Source: JACVCJ01 sp052437175
Lineage (GTDB): Bacteria; Bacteroidota; Bacteroidia; CAIKAF01
NCBI GenBank assembly: GCA_052437175.1
Contig: JBQVOK010000005.1
Span: 186,001 to 250,000, forward strand
Reading direction: 5' to 3'
DNA: 64,000 bases
Shown in pieces: positions 15,425 through 22,936 of this stretch. How positions within the stretch are numbered: the stretch's first letter is position 1; every line of letters starts with the position of its first letter. The translations under genes were made by a program, and so were the position numbers. The notes beneath the pieces were generated by a model. It worked only from the letters and a program-made list of their open reading frames with translations. It had not been told where the DNA came from and made no database searches.

Positions 15425-17563
15425 TTAGCGCAGAAGGTTCACATGACCGATGTACCTGTATTTTTCGCCTATGGGAGAAAGGATCTCGATCTTATACACA
15501 TAGGTGCCTATCGGGGAATCCTTGCCCTGGTATTTGCCGTCCCAGCCGCGCCCGTACAGTTCTTCGGACTCATAGATCTTTTCGCCCCAGCGGTTAAAGA
15601 TCAGGATGGATTCAGCAATGTAGCCTTCGCCTTTACCGTTGAAGAAGGGATTGATGTTATCTCCGTCCGGGGTAAAGGTGTTCGGGATGTAGAACTTGGT
15701 AGGCGGATAGGCCCGTACCGGTTTCTGTATACTGTCTTTACAGCCGAACTGGTTCTCCACGATCAGGGTTACTACGTACAGACCCGTATCGGCATAGTGA
15801 TGCAGCGGATCGGTAAGAGAATCCGAAAGGCCGTCGCCGAAATGCCAGGTCCAGCCGATCACATCGTCGGTAGACTGATCGAAGAACTGCAGGGTGGGGT
15901 TATCCACATAGGCATAGGTGAACTGCGCCGTAGGCGATACCACGTCGATATTGATCTCTTTGCTGAGCACATTGCCGCAGCTGTCGGTTACGGTAACCTT
16001 GTAGGTGGTGGATTCTGTGGGATTCACAAAAATGCTGTCACTGGTAGCACCGGTACTCCACAGGATATTGCGTTCCCCGATGCCGCCCGATGCCGTGGCC
16101 CAAAGCGTAATGCCTTCGCCGCCGCAGATACCGGTATCGTTAATGGCTACGAGGGTAAGCGGATCGTATTGCGGAACGTGCACGGTAACCTGGTCGGTAA
16201 GTGTGGTATTGGTACATTGTTCGGTAACGGAAACGGTATAGGTGGTGGTTACGGTGGGGAATACCACGGCCGGGTTGCCGCCGATATTGCCCGGTGTCCA
16301 GATAATTACGTTATTGGCGCCCCCGGTAATGGTGGCGTTCAGGGTAACCTGCTCGTTGTTGCAGTTCACAAATACATCGGGGGGAGCGGTCAGCGCCAGG
16401 GGCTCGTAGTCACGGATGATGACCGTAGCCGTGGGCGGCTGTGTGGTGGGGCAGGGTGAGGTATCGATAATGGTCACCGTTACGGTTTCGGCAGGTTCGG
16501 TTACACCGTCGCTTACCGCGTTAAACGTTACGTCTACCTGGCCCTGGCCGGCAGCAAAGGTCACCGTGCCGCTGAAGGGTGGCGTATAATCGGCCGGACT
16601 TGCCGTACCGGAAACACCGTAGCTGATCGTAAGCGGCGAAGAAAGATCGCCTTCGCGGGTAAAACGGAAAGTAGCGGTTCCGCAGCCTTCGAAGATCTCG
16701 TTGGAAGCGCCCGCCACCGGGGAATTGATGATGGGAATTACATTCAGCACATTGGTCTGGAACGATTTGGCCTCCAGGAACACGCCGCTTTCGTAAATGG
16801 CGTCACCCACGTCGGTAATGGCCAGCACAATGGTATAGGTGCTGCAGGGCACCACATCGGCCTCGGCGGTAAGCACTTTCGTAAAACCGTCGAACTGTAT
16901 GGTGGTACCGCCTGTATTGTTGATGTAATAGCTGCAGTTGGTGCAGGGCCCCGTATTGGTGGAGCCGTTGTTGAGCGTGTTGATGGACACGGGATCGCCC
17001 GAACCCGGCACCCGGGCCAGGTTGTTGAGCGTATAGTTGCCGCCGGCGGGGTTCGGACCGCTCAGGAAGAACCCGAACACGTCGTTGAACTGTGAGCCCA
17101 CGTACTCGGGGTATTCTTCGGACCCGAACACGTAACGGAATTTGATCTTGTTACCCTGCGGAATAAAGTTGAAAGACAGTACGGACGCATTTTCCATACT
17201 GCTTACCCCACCCGGAAGGATAGAGGCCAGCGCGTTATAGATCGGTCCCGGAGGAGCTCCGGCGCCGTTGTTGAAAGAAAGCGAAGGCGAGTTGTTGGGG
17301 CCTACGGCCGATTGCAGGTTACCGGTGGTCATCAGTACCCCGCTGGCAAGCCCGATATTGGTGCTGGCCCCGTTAAAGAAACCGAGAGCCGCGGTAGACC
17401 CGCTGAACGTAATGTTGGATACCTGGACCCCACCGCCGAGAAGGACGTTCGTAACCAGGTCGTTGGCGGTCTGCTGCTGCACCACAAGCTGCGCGTTGAC
17501 ACCGCCGGCCGTGCAGGTAAGTAAAAGGAGAGAGAGGTATATGTAGTGTAAAAATTTCATCAA
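15425..17563 (-). CDS. choice-of-anchor L / Calx-beta / PKD surface protein with T9SS type B domain
   Basis: A 712-residue secreted protein. The signal peptide ends near GGVNAQ. Residues of roughly 25-275 form a choice-of-anchor L domain (RYVFGSEEYPEYVGSQFNDV is its hallmark). A Calx-beta-like repeat follows (SGTASPADYTPPFSGTV), then Ig-like/PKD repeats (IGWTWHFGDGLSDS) and a type B T9SS end: YIPNTFTPDGDNINPFF and ILIFNRWGEKIYES. The last 90 residues clearly resemble those of the downstream gene, so the sorting module is shared. It is the first gene of a two-gene minus-strand unit. Function is presumably surface adhesion. Confidence 0.9.
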   Translation of the reverse strand: MMKFLHYIYLSLLLLTCTAGGVNAQLVVQQQTANDLVTNVLLGGGVQVSNITFSGSTAALGFFNGASTNIGLASGVLMTTGNLQSAVGPNNSPSLSFNNGAGAPPGPIYNALASILPGGVSSMENASVLSFNFIPQGNKIKFRYVFGSEEYPEYVGSQFNDVFGFFLSGPNPAGGNYTLNNLARVPGSGDPVSINTLNNGSTNTGPCTNCSYYINNTGGTTIQFDGFTKVLTAEADVVPCSTYTIVLAITDVGDAIYESGVFLEAKSFQTNVLNVIPIINSPVAGASNEIFEGCGTATFRFTREGDLSSPLTISYGVSGTASPADYTPPFSGTVTFAAGQGQVDVTFNAVSDGVTEPAETVTVTIIDTSPCPTTQPPTATVIIRDYEPLALTAPPDVFVNCNNEQVTLNATITGGANNVIIWTPGNIGGNPAVVFPTVTTTYTVSVTEQCTNTTLTDQVTVHVPQYDPLTLVAINDTGICGGEGITLWATASGGIGERNILWSTGATSDSIFVNPTESTTYKVTVTDSCGNVLSKEINIDVVSPTAQFTYAYVDNPTLQFFDQSTDDVIGWTWHFGDGLSDSLTDPLHHYADTGLYVVTLIVENQFGCKDSIQKPVRAYPPTKFYIPNTFTPDGDNINPFFNGKGEGYIAESILIFNRWGEKIYESEELYGRGWDGKYQGKDSPIGTYVYKIEILSPIGEKYRYIGHVNLLR

Positions 17564-17600
17564 AATTTAAGATCGGCTTAGCATAGAACGTATTAACAAG

Positions 17601-17622
17601 TAATTTTGTTGTATCAAAAATA
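17601..17622. promoter_or_regulatory. divergent -7 boxes between the T9SS type B pair and the M20 peptidase gene
   Basis: The 105-bp divergent gap holds TAATTTTG on the plus strand (17601-17608) and TATTTTTG on the minus strand (17622-17615). Both fit TAnnTTTG. The minus box is 52 bp from the type B gene start and the plus box 60 bp from the peptidase start. No good -33 box was found for either. Confidence 0.35.
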
Positions 17623-17668
17623 TAACGAATTTTGCAAACTTTAGTGCGAAAACAAATAATTAACAAAG

Positions 17669-19039
17669 ATGAGCGAAGTAAAATCCTACATTGAGCAGCA
17701 TAAGGACCGTTTCATACAGGAACTGTTTGAGTTATTGCGTATTCCGTCAATAAGTGCCGACCCGAAATACAAAGATGAAGTATTTCGTACGGCCGAAGCC
17801 GTTAAAGAATCTCTCGTAAAGGCCGGAGCCGATAACTGCCGCCTGATCCCGACCGCCGGTTTCCCTGTGGTGTACGGCGAAAAAATAATCGATCCTGCCA
17901 AACCTACCGTGCTCATCTACGGCCACTATGACGTGCAGCCTGCCGAGCCCCTGGACCTCTGGATCAGCGGCGCCTTTGAACCCGAGATCCGCGACGGCTA
18001 CATCTATGCACGTGGTTCTGCCGATGATAAAGGTCAGGTATTCATGCATGTAAAGGCTTTCGAACTGATGATGAACACCGGTTCACTGCCCTGCAATATC
18101 AAGTTTATGATCGAAGGCGAGGAAGAAGTGGGTTCTGCCAACCTGGCGCCTTTCCTCAACGAAAATAAAGAACTGCTGAAAGCCGACGTGATCCTTATCT
18201 CCGATACGTCGATGATCGCCAACGACGTGCCCAGCCTCACCGTGGGACTGCGTGGTCTCAGCTACGTGGAAGTGGAAGTGACCGGTCCGAACATCGACCT
18301 GCACAGCGGTGTATACGGCGGAGCGGTGGCCAATCCCTGCAATATCCTGGCTAAAATGATCGCTTCCATGCACGACGAGAACAACCACATTACCATTCCC
18401 GGTTTTTACAACGATGTGGTGGAAGTGAGCGCGGAAGAACGTGCCGAAATGGCCAAGGCGCCTTTCAGTCTCGACGAATACAAGAAAGAACTGGCCGTGG
18501 GCGATGTATGGGGCGAAACGGGCTATTCCGTGCCGGAACGTACCTCGATCCGTCCTACCCTCGATGTAAACGGTATCTGGGGCGGTTACACGGGCGAAGG
18601 CGCTAAAACCGTGCTGCCTTCCAAAGCCTATGCCAAGATCAGCATGCGCCTGGTGCCCAACCAGGACCCGGATAAAATTACCGAACTGTTCAAGAACCAT
18701 TTCGAAAGCATCGCCCCGAAATCGGTAACGGTAAAAGTTACGCCGCATCACGGCGGTCTGCCCGTTGTTACAGAAACGAATACACCCGAGTACAAGGCGG
18801 CGGCCATGGCCATGAAAGAAACTTTCGGAAAAGATCCCATTCCGCAGCGTGGCGGCGGTTCCATTCCGATCGTAGCCCTGTTCGGCGAGGTACTCGGCCT
18901 CAAAAGCGTACTGATGGGTTTCGGACTCGACAGCGATGCCATTCACTCGCCCAACGAAAAATACGGCGTGTTCAACTACCTGAAAGGTATCGAGACCATT
19001 CCGTACTACTTCAAATACTACACGGAACTGAAAAAATAA
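17669..19039 (+). CDS. M20 family dipeptidase
   Basis: A 456-residue zinc peptidase of the M20 (CNDP-like) family with no signal peptide, so cytoplasmic. Metal ligands are His86 in YGHYDVQPA, Asp119 in ARGSADDKG, the glutamates of EGEEEVGS, Asp in SDTSM and His in DAIHSPNEKYG. The dimerisation domain is inserted after LTVGLRGLSY, as usual. It likely hydrolyses dipeptides from imported or turned-over protein. A terminator hairpin follows directly, so it is a single-gene unit. Confidence 0.93.
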   Translation: MSEVKSYIEQHKDRFIQELFELLRIPSISADPKYKDEVFRTAEAVKESLVKAGADNCRLIPTAGFPVVYGEKIIDPAKPTVLIYGHYDVQPAEPLDLWISGAFEPEIRDGYIYARGSADDKGQVFMHVKAFELMMNTGSLPCNIKFMIEGEEEVGSANLAPFLNENKELLKADVILISDTSMIANDVPSLTVGLRGLSYVEVEVTGPNIDLHSGVYGGAVANPCNILAKMIASMHDENNHITIPGFYNDVVEVSAEERAEMAKAPFSLDEYKKELAVGDVWGETGYSVPERTSIRPTLDVNGIWGGYTGEGAKTVLPSKAYAKISMRLVPNQDPDKITELFKNHFESIAPKSVTVKVTPHHGGLPVVTETNTPEYKAAAMAMKETFGKDPIPQRGGGSIPIVALFGEVLGLKSVLMGFGLDSDAIHSPNEKYGVFNYLKGIETIPYYFKYYTELKK

Positions 19040-19060
19040 AAGCCAGACTAAAAAACTGGA

Positions 19061-19093
19061 AAACCGTCCCGCTTTTGGCGAGGCGGTTTTTTT
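19061..19093 (+). terminator. terminator after the M20 peptidase gene
   Basis: Arms AAACCG (19061-19066) and CGGTTT (19084-19089), extended with imperfect GC pairs, are followed by a seven-T run, 22 bp after the stop codon. Confidence 0.75.
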
Positions 19094-19119
19094 GTATATT
19101 TATAGTTTAAAACCTGCCT

Positions 19120-19506
19120 GTGAAACCAAGCCTTGGACGTGTAATACTGCTGGTGAAGGACTACGACGAAGCGCTGTCCTTCTACGAAAAGAACTTTTTC
19201 TGCCGTACGCTTTTCGATACAGAGGCTGACGGCCGCCGTTACCTGCACATCGCTTTTCCCGGCGATGAAACGCACGGTATCTGGTTCATGCAGGCAGAAG
19301 GAGATGCGGAGCGCGCGCACATCGGCTCACAAACGGCAGGGCAGCCCGCGCTGGTGGTGTACGTCCGCGAGATTGAACGTTTTGCACAACACCTGCGTAA
19401 AAACGGGGTACTCATCACCGAAAAGCTGGTAAAAACACCCGAAAGCAGCTTCTTTCACTGTCTCGACCTCTATGGCAACCGCATTGTAGTCGCTGAAGTA
19501 CATTAG
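19120..19506 (+). CDS. VOC (glyoxalase/dioxygenase superfamily) protein
   Basis: A 128-residue single-domain VOC protein: GRVILLVKDYDEALSFYEK at the N-terminus, a central THGIWFMQAE strand, and FHCLDLYGNRIVVAEVH at the C-terminus with the terminal Glu of the metal site. Candidate metal ligands are few (no clear first His), so it may be a binding protein rather than an enzyme. It starts with GTG at 19120; no ATG is available in frame before the fold begins. Function unknown. Confidence 0.75.
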   Translation: MKPSLGRVILLVKDYDEALSFYEKNFFCRTLFDTEADGRRYLHIAFPGDETHGIWFMQAEGDAERAHIGSQTAGQPALVVYVREIERFAQHLRKNGVLITEKLVKTPESSFFHCLDLYGNRIVVAEVH

Positions 19507-19560
19507 GCCGCCGCCTGTATTTCTTGTTCTACATTAAGTAGCTGTACCCGTGGTATGCCG

Positions 19561-19568
19561 TACCTTTG
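19561..19568 (+). promoter_or_regulatory. -7 element for the GNAT-pirin pair
   Basis: TACCTTTG matches TAnnTTTG and lies 25 bp before the ATG at 19594. It overlaps the extended upstream reading frame, which supports the downstream start. Confidence 0.4.
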
Positions 19569-19593
19569 TAGTGTAATTAACAACAACAGCAAT

Positions 19594-19884
19594 ATGAACA
19601 AAGAAGTAGTACTGAACGAGGCCGAACACCGTTTCGAGATACAGAATCCTGAAGGCATTGCCTTTGTAGAGTTTAACCTGTTCAAGAACGGGATCGTATT
19701 TACACATACCGAAGTGCCGCCTGCCCTGGAAGGGAACGGCCTGGCCGGTGCGCTGGCAAAACACGTGCTGGAATATGCCAAAGCACAGAACTGGGAAGTA
19801 CTGCCGCTGTGTCCGTACATAAAAGGATACATCGACCGACACGATGAGTACAAAAGCATTTCGAGTTTGCACAGGGAGAAATAA
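19594..19884 (+). CDS. YjdJ/NATD1-type GNAT-like N-acetyltransferase
   Basis: A 96-residue mini-GNAT domain of the family that includes human NATD1. RFEIQNPEGIAFVEFNL is followed by the acetyl-CoA loop region EVPPALEGNGLAGALAKHVLEYA, and the end LPLCPYIKGYIDRHDEY carries the family's conserved CPY block. The substrate is unknown. The reading frame extends up to 19555, but the ATG at 19594 starts where the family starts. It is 2 bp from the pirin gene, so the two are co-transcribed. Confidence 0.85.
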   Translation: MNKEVVLNEAEHRFEIQNPEGIAFVEFNLFKNGIVFTHTEVPPALEGNGLAGALAKHVLEYAKAQNWEVLPLCPYIKGYIDRHDEYKSISSLHREK

Positions 19885-19886
19885 TC

Positions 19887-20759
19887 ATGAATAAGTCAAT
19901 AGAACACGTTTTCGAACCCACGCAGCCGCACATGGTAGGCGACGGGTTCCGGGTACACAATTTCTTTCCGTCCGGCTACCGGATCGGGTATAAACGGATG
20001 AGTCCCTTTTTCCTGATGGACTATAATTCGCCCTTCCGGGTAGAGCCTTCACAGACGCCCCGCGGCGTTGGCGTACACCCGCACCGGGGTTTTGAAACGG
20101 TGACCATCGCCTACAAAGGCAAAGTGGCACACCACGACAGCGCCGGGAACAGCGGCGTGATCGGGGAGGGCGATGTACAGTGGATGACCGCCGGCAGCGG
20201 TGTGCTGCACAAGGAATACCACGAACAGGAATTCAGCCGCAGCGGCGGATGGTTCCAGATGGTACAGCTCTGGGTGAATCTGCCTGCCCGCCATAAAATG
20301 ACCAAACCCCGCTACCAGGGCATTACACGTTCGCAAATGACGGCCGTGGACCTGCCCGGAGGCGGAACGGTGGAAGTGATCGCCGGGGAATTCCAGGGAC
20401 ATAAAGGCCCCGCAAAAACTTTTTCGCCCATGCACGTATACAATGTACGTCTGCCCAAAGGCGCGCATGCCGGCCTGAGCTTTCCTGCCGGCTTCAATAC
20501 GGGTATGGTCGTGATCGAAGGCAGCGTACGTCTGCAGAACGATAAGAGCGTAAAGGCAGATCGTTTCGTGCTTTTTGCCAACGACGGGGAAGACATCAGC
20601 CTGCAGGCCGAAGAAGATGCCGTGGTACTGGTGCTGAGCGGTGAGCCGATCGACGAACCCATTGCCTCTTACGGGCCCTTCCTCATGAATACCCAGGAAG
20701 AACTGGTACAGGCCGTAAACGATTTCAACGAAGGTAAATTCGGCGAACTGGAAGAGTAA
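19887..20759 (+). CDS. pirin family protein
   Basis: A 290-residue bicupin. The N-terminal cupin has the pirin metal motif VGVHPHRGFETVT and the matching HKEYHEQEF, giving three His and one Glu ligand. The C-terminal cupin lacks such residues, as usual. Some bacterial pirins have quercetinase activity and others act as redox-linked regulators; neither can be decided here. It lies 2 bp after the GNAT gene and is followed by a strong hairpin terminator at 20785. Confidence 0.92.
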   Translation: MNKSIEHVFEPTQPHMVGDGFRVHNFFPSGYRIGYKRMSPFFLMDYNSPFRVEPSQTPRGVGVHPHRGFETVTIAYKGKVAHHDSAGNSGVIGEGDVQWMTAGSGVLHKEYHEQEFSRSGGWFQMVQLWVNLPARHKMTKPRYQGITRSQMTAVDLPGGGTVEVIAGEFQGHKGPAKTFSPMHVYNVRLPKGAHAGLSFPAGFNTGMVVIEGSVRLQNDKSVKADRFVLFANDGEDISLQAEEDAVVLVLSGEPIDEPIASYGPFLMNTQEELVQAVNDFNEGKFGELEE

Positions 20760-20784
20760 AGGTCTTATTATTTGCACAATACAT

Positions 20785-20817
20785 AAAAAGGGTGTTCCCG
20801 CTTGGGAGCACCCTTTT
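20785..20817. terminator. strong bidirectional terminator hairpin after the pirin gene
   Basis: AAAAAGGGTG and CACCCTTTTT form a 10-bp stem around a loop that itself has pairing bases (CCC / GGG). The A and T flanks let it work on both strands. On the plus strand it ends the GNAT-pirin transcript; on the minus strand it could end an RNA reading from the gene-free gap. Confidence 0.85.
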
Positions 20818-21187
20818 TGCTGAAAGGGGTATCTGCGGTAGGAACAGATACCCGGGCTGATGGAACGCAAAAGGTCCGCAGCAACCTGCAGCTGCTGCAT
20901 TCGGCTTCCGGCCGCCGGACGAACAGCGGCCGCACAGGTATGGTGAAACACTGGGTAGAGAAGGCCTGTACCACCCGGAAAACAACCCCGGGTTCGCCTG
21001 TGTGCCTGCAAAGATGAGCAGTGCCTCCGGGATGCACAAGCATTTCAGGCCCTGTTTTTGTGAGCGTTGGTATTTATTTTACGAAAACGGATTTTTTTTT
21101 GCTCCGCAGGGCCTGAACAGAGTGTGAATTTTTGCTTAAAATGTAAGCAGGTAGGGGCTTTCTGAGGAAAAAGAGCGATCTTTGTAT
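20818..21187. other. gene-free gap with strong secondary structure, possible non-coding RNA
   Basis: Between the pirin and cytochrome genes there is no convincing protein, yet the DNA is GC-rich and full of inverted repeats. GGGTATCTG / CAGATACCC is a perfect 9-bp hairpin at 20828-20852. ACCCGG / CCGGGT forms another near 20972-20992. TTCAGGCCCTG (21044-21054) pairs perfectly with CAGGGCCTGAA (21107-21117) over a 52-bp AT-rich loop. The short frames here give arginine- and proline-rich translations with no signal or domain. I compared it by eye with RNase P RNA, tmRNA, SRP RNA, 6S RNA and common riboswitches and found no match. The strand is unknown. Confidence 0.4.
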
Positions 21188-21625
21188 ATGTTTTTAAAGC
21201 GCATTTTCCAGAAGTACGGCAAATGGCTCGGTGTACTTACGCCCGTAATTATGCTGACAGGCATCTGGATATATTCTTCAGGTTCGGGTGAGGCCCGCGG
21301 GCGCAGGGGAGAAGTGCTGTATGCAGAGCACTGTGCCTCCTGTCACGGCAGTTCGGGAGAAGGTCTGCGTAAACTGATCCCCCCGGTAAGGGCTTCGGAC
21401 TATGTAAAGCAAAATCCCGAAAAGCTCGCCTGCATCATTAAATACGGTACACGTGGCCCCATGACCGTGAACGGCCAGCGCTACAGCGGCGCCATGGAAG
21501 GTATCAGCCGCCTGGAGGCCGACGAGATCCGCGACATCATCAATTACATGCGCATTACCTGGAACGGCGAAAAAGAGGCGTATTCCCTGAAAGACGTACG
21601 ATCTCAGCTCGACGCCTGTTTATAA
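21188..21625 (+). CDS. membrane-anchored mono-haem cytochrome c
   Basis: A 145-residue protein with an N-terminal membrane anchor (about 14-30, LGVLTPVIMLTGIWIYS) and a class I cytochrome c domain. The haem-attachment motif is CASCH at 49-53; the likely axial Met is Met92 (GPM) or Met103 (SGAM). It should carry electrons on the periplasmic face of the inner membrane. Its partner is not evident: no oxidase or reductase gene lies nearby. The ATG at 21188 is preferred over the in-frame TTG at 21182. It sits 5' of the TPR-like/secG pair. Confidence 0.88.
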   Translation: MFLKRIFQKYGKWLGVLTPVIMLTGIWIYSSGSGEARGRRGEVLYAEHCASCHGSSGEGLRKLIPPVRASDYVKQNPEKLACIIKYGTRGPMTVNGQRYSGAMEGISRLEADEIRDIINYMRITWNGEKEAYSLKDVRSQLDACL

Positions 21626-21639
21626 TGCGCTATTTTTGA

Positions 21640-21647
21640 TATCTTTG
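21640..21647 (+). promoter_or_regulatory. -7 element for the TPR-like/secG unit
   Basis: TATCTTTG matches TAnnTTTG, just after the cytochrome stop codon; a second match, TATTTTTG, is at 21631-21638. No -33 TTTG at normal spacing. It implies that translation begins after about 21650. Confidence 0.45.
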
Positions 21648-21668
21648 TGCCCGCTTAAGAAAAAAGTA

Positions 21669-22094
21669 TTGGCCAGGAACCGCATATACGATATTGAAAG
21701 AGAGTATTCTGAAGGAGATGCTGCCGGGGAACCGCAGGCTTCTGCCATGAATTTCCTGGAATGGCTGCGCCAGGCCGATGCGGGAGAACTGCAGCGCCTC
21801 AGAAAGAAGAACGTACAGCAGCAGGTGATCAACCGTTTCATTACCACGGCCCCGAAAATAAAGCCGGTGGGTAAAGAGGACGAAGTGTTCGTTCCCCTGG
21901 TACAGGACGATTCCCGTGCGGTGAACCAGGAGATCGTTTCCGAAACGCTGGCCCGCATCTATATGGAACAGCAGCATTATGCAAGGGCCAAAGAAGTTTA
22001 CGAAAAACTAATTTTGCTTTATCCGGAAAAAAGTAATTACTTTGCAGCCCTTTTAAAAGATTGTAAAAAACAAGAACAGGCTAATCGCAAATAG
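21669..22094 (+). CDS. TPR-like small protein upstream of secG
   Basis: A protein of about 141 residues. The middle is highly charged and probably flexible (LRKKNVQQQVINRFI). The C-terminal 50 residues look like one and a half TPR helices pairs (SETLARIYMEQQHYARAKEVYEKLILLYPEKSNYF). Similar TPR proteins precede secG in other Bacteroidota, so the pairing is conserved, but no function is known. The start is uncertain: the frame has no ATG near its beginning, and the promoter box at 21640-21647 rules out TTG 21636. TTG 21669 is the best remaining choice. secG follows after 2 bp. Confidence 0.65.
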   Translation: MARNRIYDIEREYSEGDAAGEPQASAMNFLEWLRQADAGELQRLRKKNVQQQVINRFITTAPKIKPVGKEDEVFVPLVQDDSRAVNQEIVSETLARIYMEQQHYARAKEVYEKLILLYPEKSNYFAALLKDCKKQEQANRK

Positions 22095-22096
22095 AA

Positions 22097-22441
22097 ATGA
22101 ACACATTTATTATCATAGCCATCATCATTGTATCGGTAGCACTTATAGGTATCGTACTTATTCAGAATGCTAAAGGCGGTGGCCTTGCCTCCAACGTGGG
22201 TGTAAGCAGCCAGATGTTCGGCGGTGTTAAAAAACAGAGCGACCTGGTGGAAAAGATCACCTGGGGGCTCATCATTGCGTTGTTTATCCTTTGCCTGGGT
22301 TCCGGTTTCAGTTTTAATGCCGGTTCTGAAGGTTCCGACCAGGCTCCGCGTGTACAGGTTCCGGCACAATCTGCCCCTGCAACGCCTCCGGCTACTTCGC
22401 CGCTGCCTACACAGGCTACGCCCGTTGCTCCGCAAAAATAA
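22097..22441 (+). CDS. secG: preprotein translocase subunit SecG
   Basis: SecG is the accessory membrane subunit of the SecYEG channel. The 114-residue protein has two membrane segments (about 3-22 and 55-72) joined by the conserved loop QNAKGGGLASNVGVSSQMFGG. A Pro/Ala/Thr-rich tail follows (PPATSPLPTQATPVAPQK), longer than in E. coli. It is co-transcribed with the TPR-like gene and followed by a good terminator. Confidence 0.95.
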   Translation: MNTFIIIAIIIVSVALIGIVLIQNAKGGGLASNVGVSSQMFGGVKKQSDLVEKITWGLIIALFILCLGSGFSFNAGSEGSDQAPRVQVPAQSAPATPPATSPLPTQATPVAPQK

Positions 22442-22472
22442 ACAGTAAGTATTTTACTTTACAATAATCCAC

Positions 22473-22506
22473 AGGTCCCGCAGCATAGCTCCGGGATCTT
22501 TTTTTT
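22473..22506 (+). terminator. terminator after secG
   Basis: AGGTCCCG (22473-22480) pairs with CGGGATCT (22492-22499) with one G-T pair, followed by an eight-T run. It separates secG from the convergent alkyltransferase-like gene. Confidence 0.8.
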
Positions 22507-22507
22507 G

Positions 22508-22864
22508 CTACAGGGCCAGCTCTGTGGCCGGGTCCCAGAATACTTCCCGGAACCGCTGTACGCGGTCGTTCTTTACCTCTACGCCTTCTTCTTCCAACAG
22601 TTCCTGCATGGGGCGCACCTTAAAAAAATGCTTGCCGCTCAGGAGTCCGCTGCTGTTCACCACGCGGTGCGCGGGTACCGGTTCGGCCTGGCTGTGGGCG
22701 GCGTTCATGGCCCAGCCCACCATACGACTGCTGCGGGCTGCACCCAGGTAACTTGCTATGGCTCCGTAGCTGGTAACACGTCCGTACGGAATGAGGCGTA
22801 CCACCTGGTAAACCTGGTCAAAAAAGTCGCCCTGCCCCCTTTTTTCAATATTATGCGTTTGCAT
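22508..22864 (-). CDS. alkyltransferase-like (ATL) protein, MGMT family without the active-site Cys
   Basis: A 118-residue protein with the DNA-binding core of O6-alkylguanine-DNA alkyltransferase: IPYGRVTSYGAIASYLG is the helix-turn-helix, and VPAHRVVNSSG is the active-site loop. The PCHRV motif is PAHRV here (Ala65 in place of Cys), so it cannot accept alkyl groups. ATL proteins instead bind alkylated guanine and flag it for nucleotide excision repair. The frame extends to a TTG at 22882, but the ATG at 22864 is preferred because the -7 box (22876-22869) lies between. It is divergent from hppA. Confidence 0.9.
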   Translation of the reverse strand: MQTHNIEKRGQGDFFDQVYQVVRLIPYGRVTSYGAIASYLGAARSSRMVGWAMNAAHSQAEPVPAHRVVNSSGLLSGKHFFKVRPMQELLEEEGVEVKNDRVQRFREVFWDPATELAL

Positions 22865-22895
22865 TTGGCAAAAATAATGCAAAGAATTACTTTTG
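22864..22895 (+). promoter_or_regulatory. hppA promoter
   Basis: TTTG (22864-22867), a 20-bp spacer and TACTTTTG (22888-22895) give an exact consensus promoter, 42 bp before the hppA ATG. Confidence 0.8.
22869..22876 (-). promoter_or_regulatory. -7 element for the ATL gene
   Basis: Minus-strand TATTTTTG fits TAnnTTTG, only 4 bp before the ATG at 22864, and overlaps the hppA promoter spacer. Polymerase could use only one of the two at a time. The leader would be almost absent. No -33 box at normal spacing. Confidence 0.35.
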
Positions 22896-22936
22896 CCGTC
22901 CTTTTAAACAATCGTAATTACTAAATATACAAATAC

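Noticed and set aside
20725..21043. Short open frames on both strands in the gap after the pirin gene
   Set aside because: They run through the terminator hairpin and inverted repeats, give Arg/Pro/Cys-rich translations without signal or domain, and have no good start context.
20872..21060. Partial likeness to RNase P RNA (GGTATGGTGAAAC ... GGGTAGAG) and to SRP RNA (AAAGATGAGCAGTGCC)
   Set aside because: The universally conserved blocks of RNase P (GAAAGTCCGGGC and the 3' partner) and the SRP apical GGAAG/GCAGC loop are missing on both strands.
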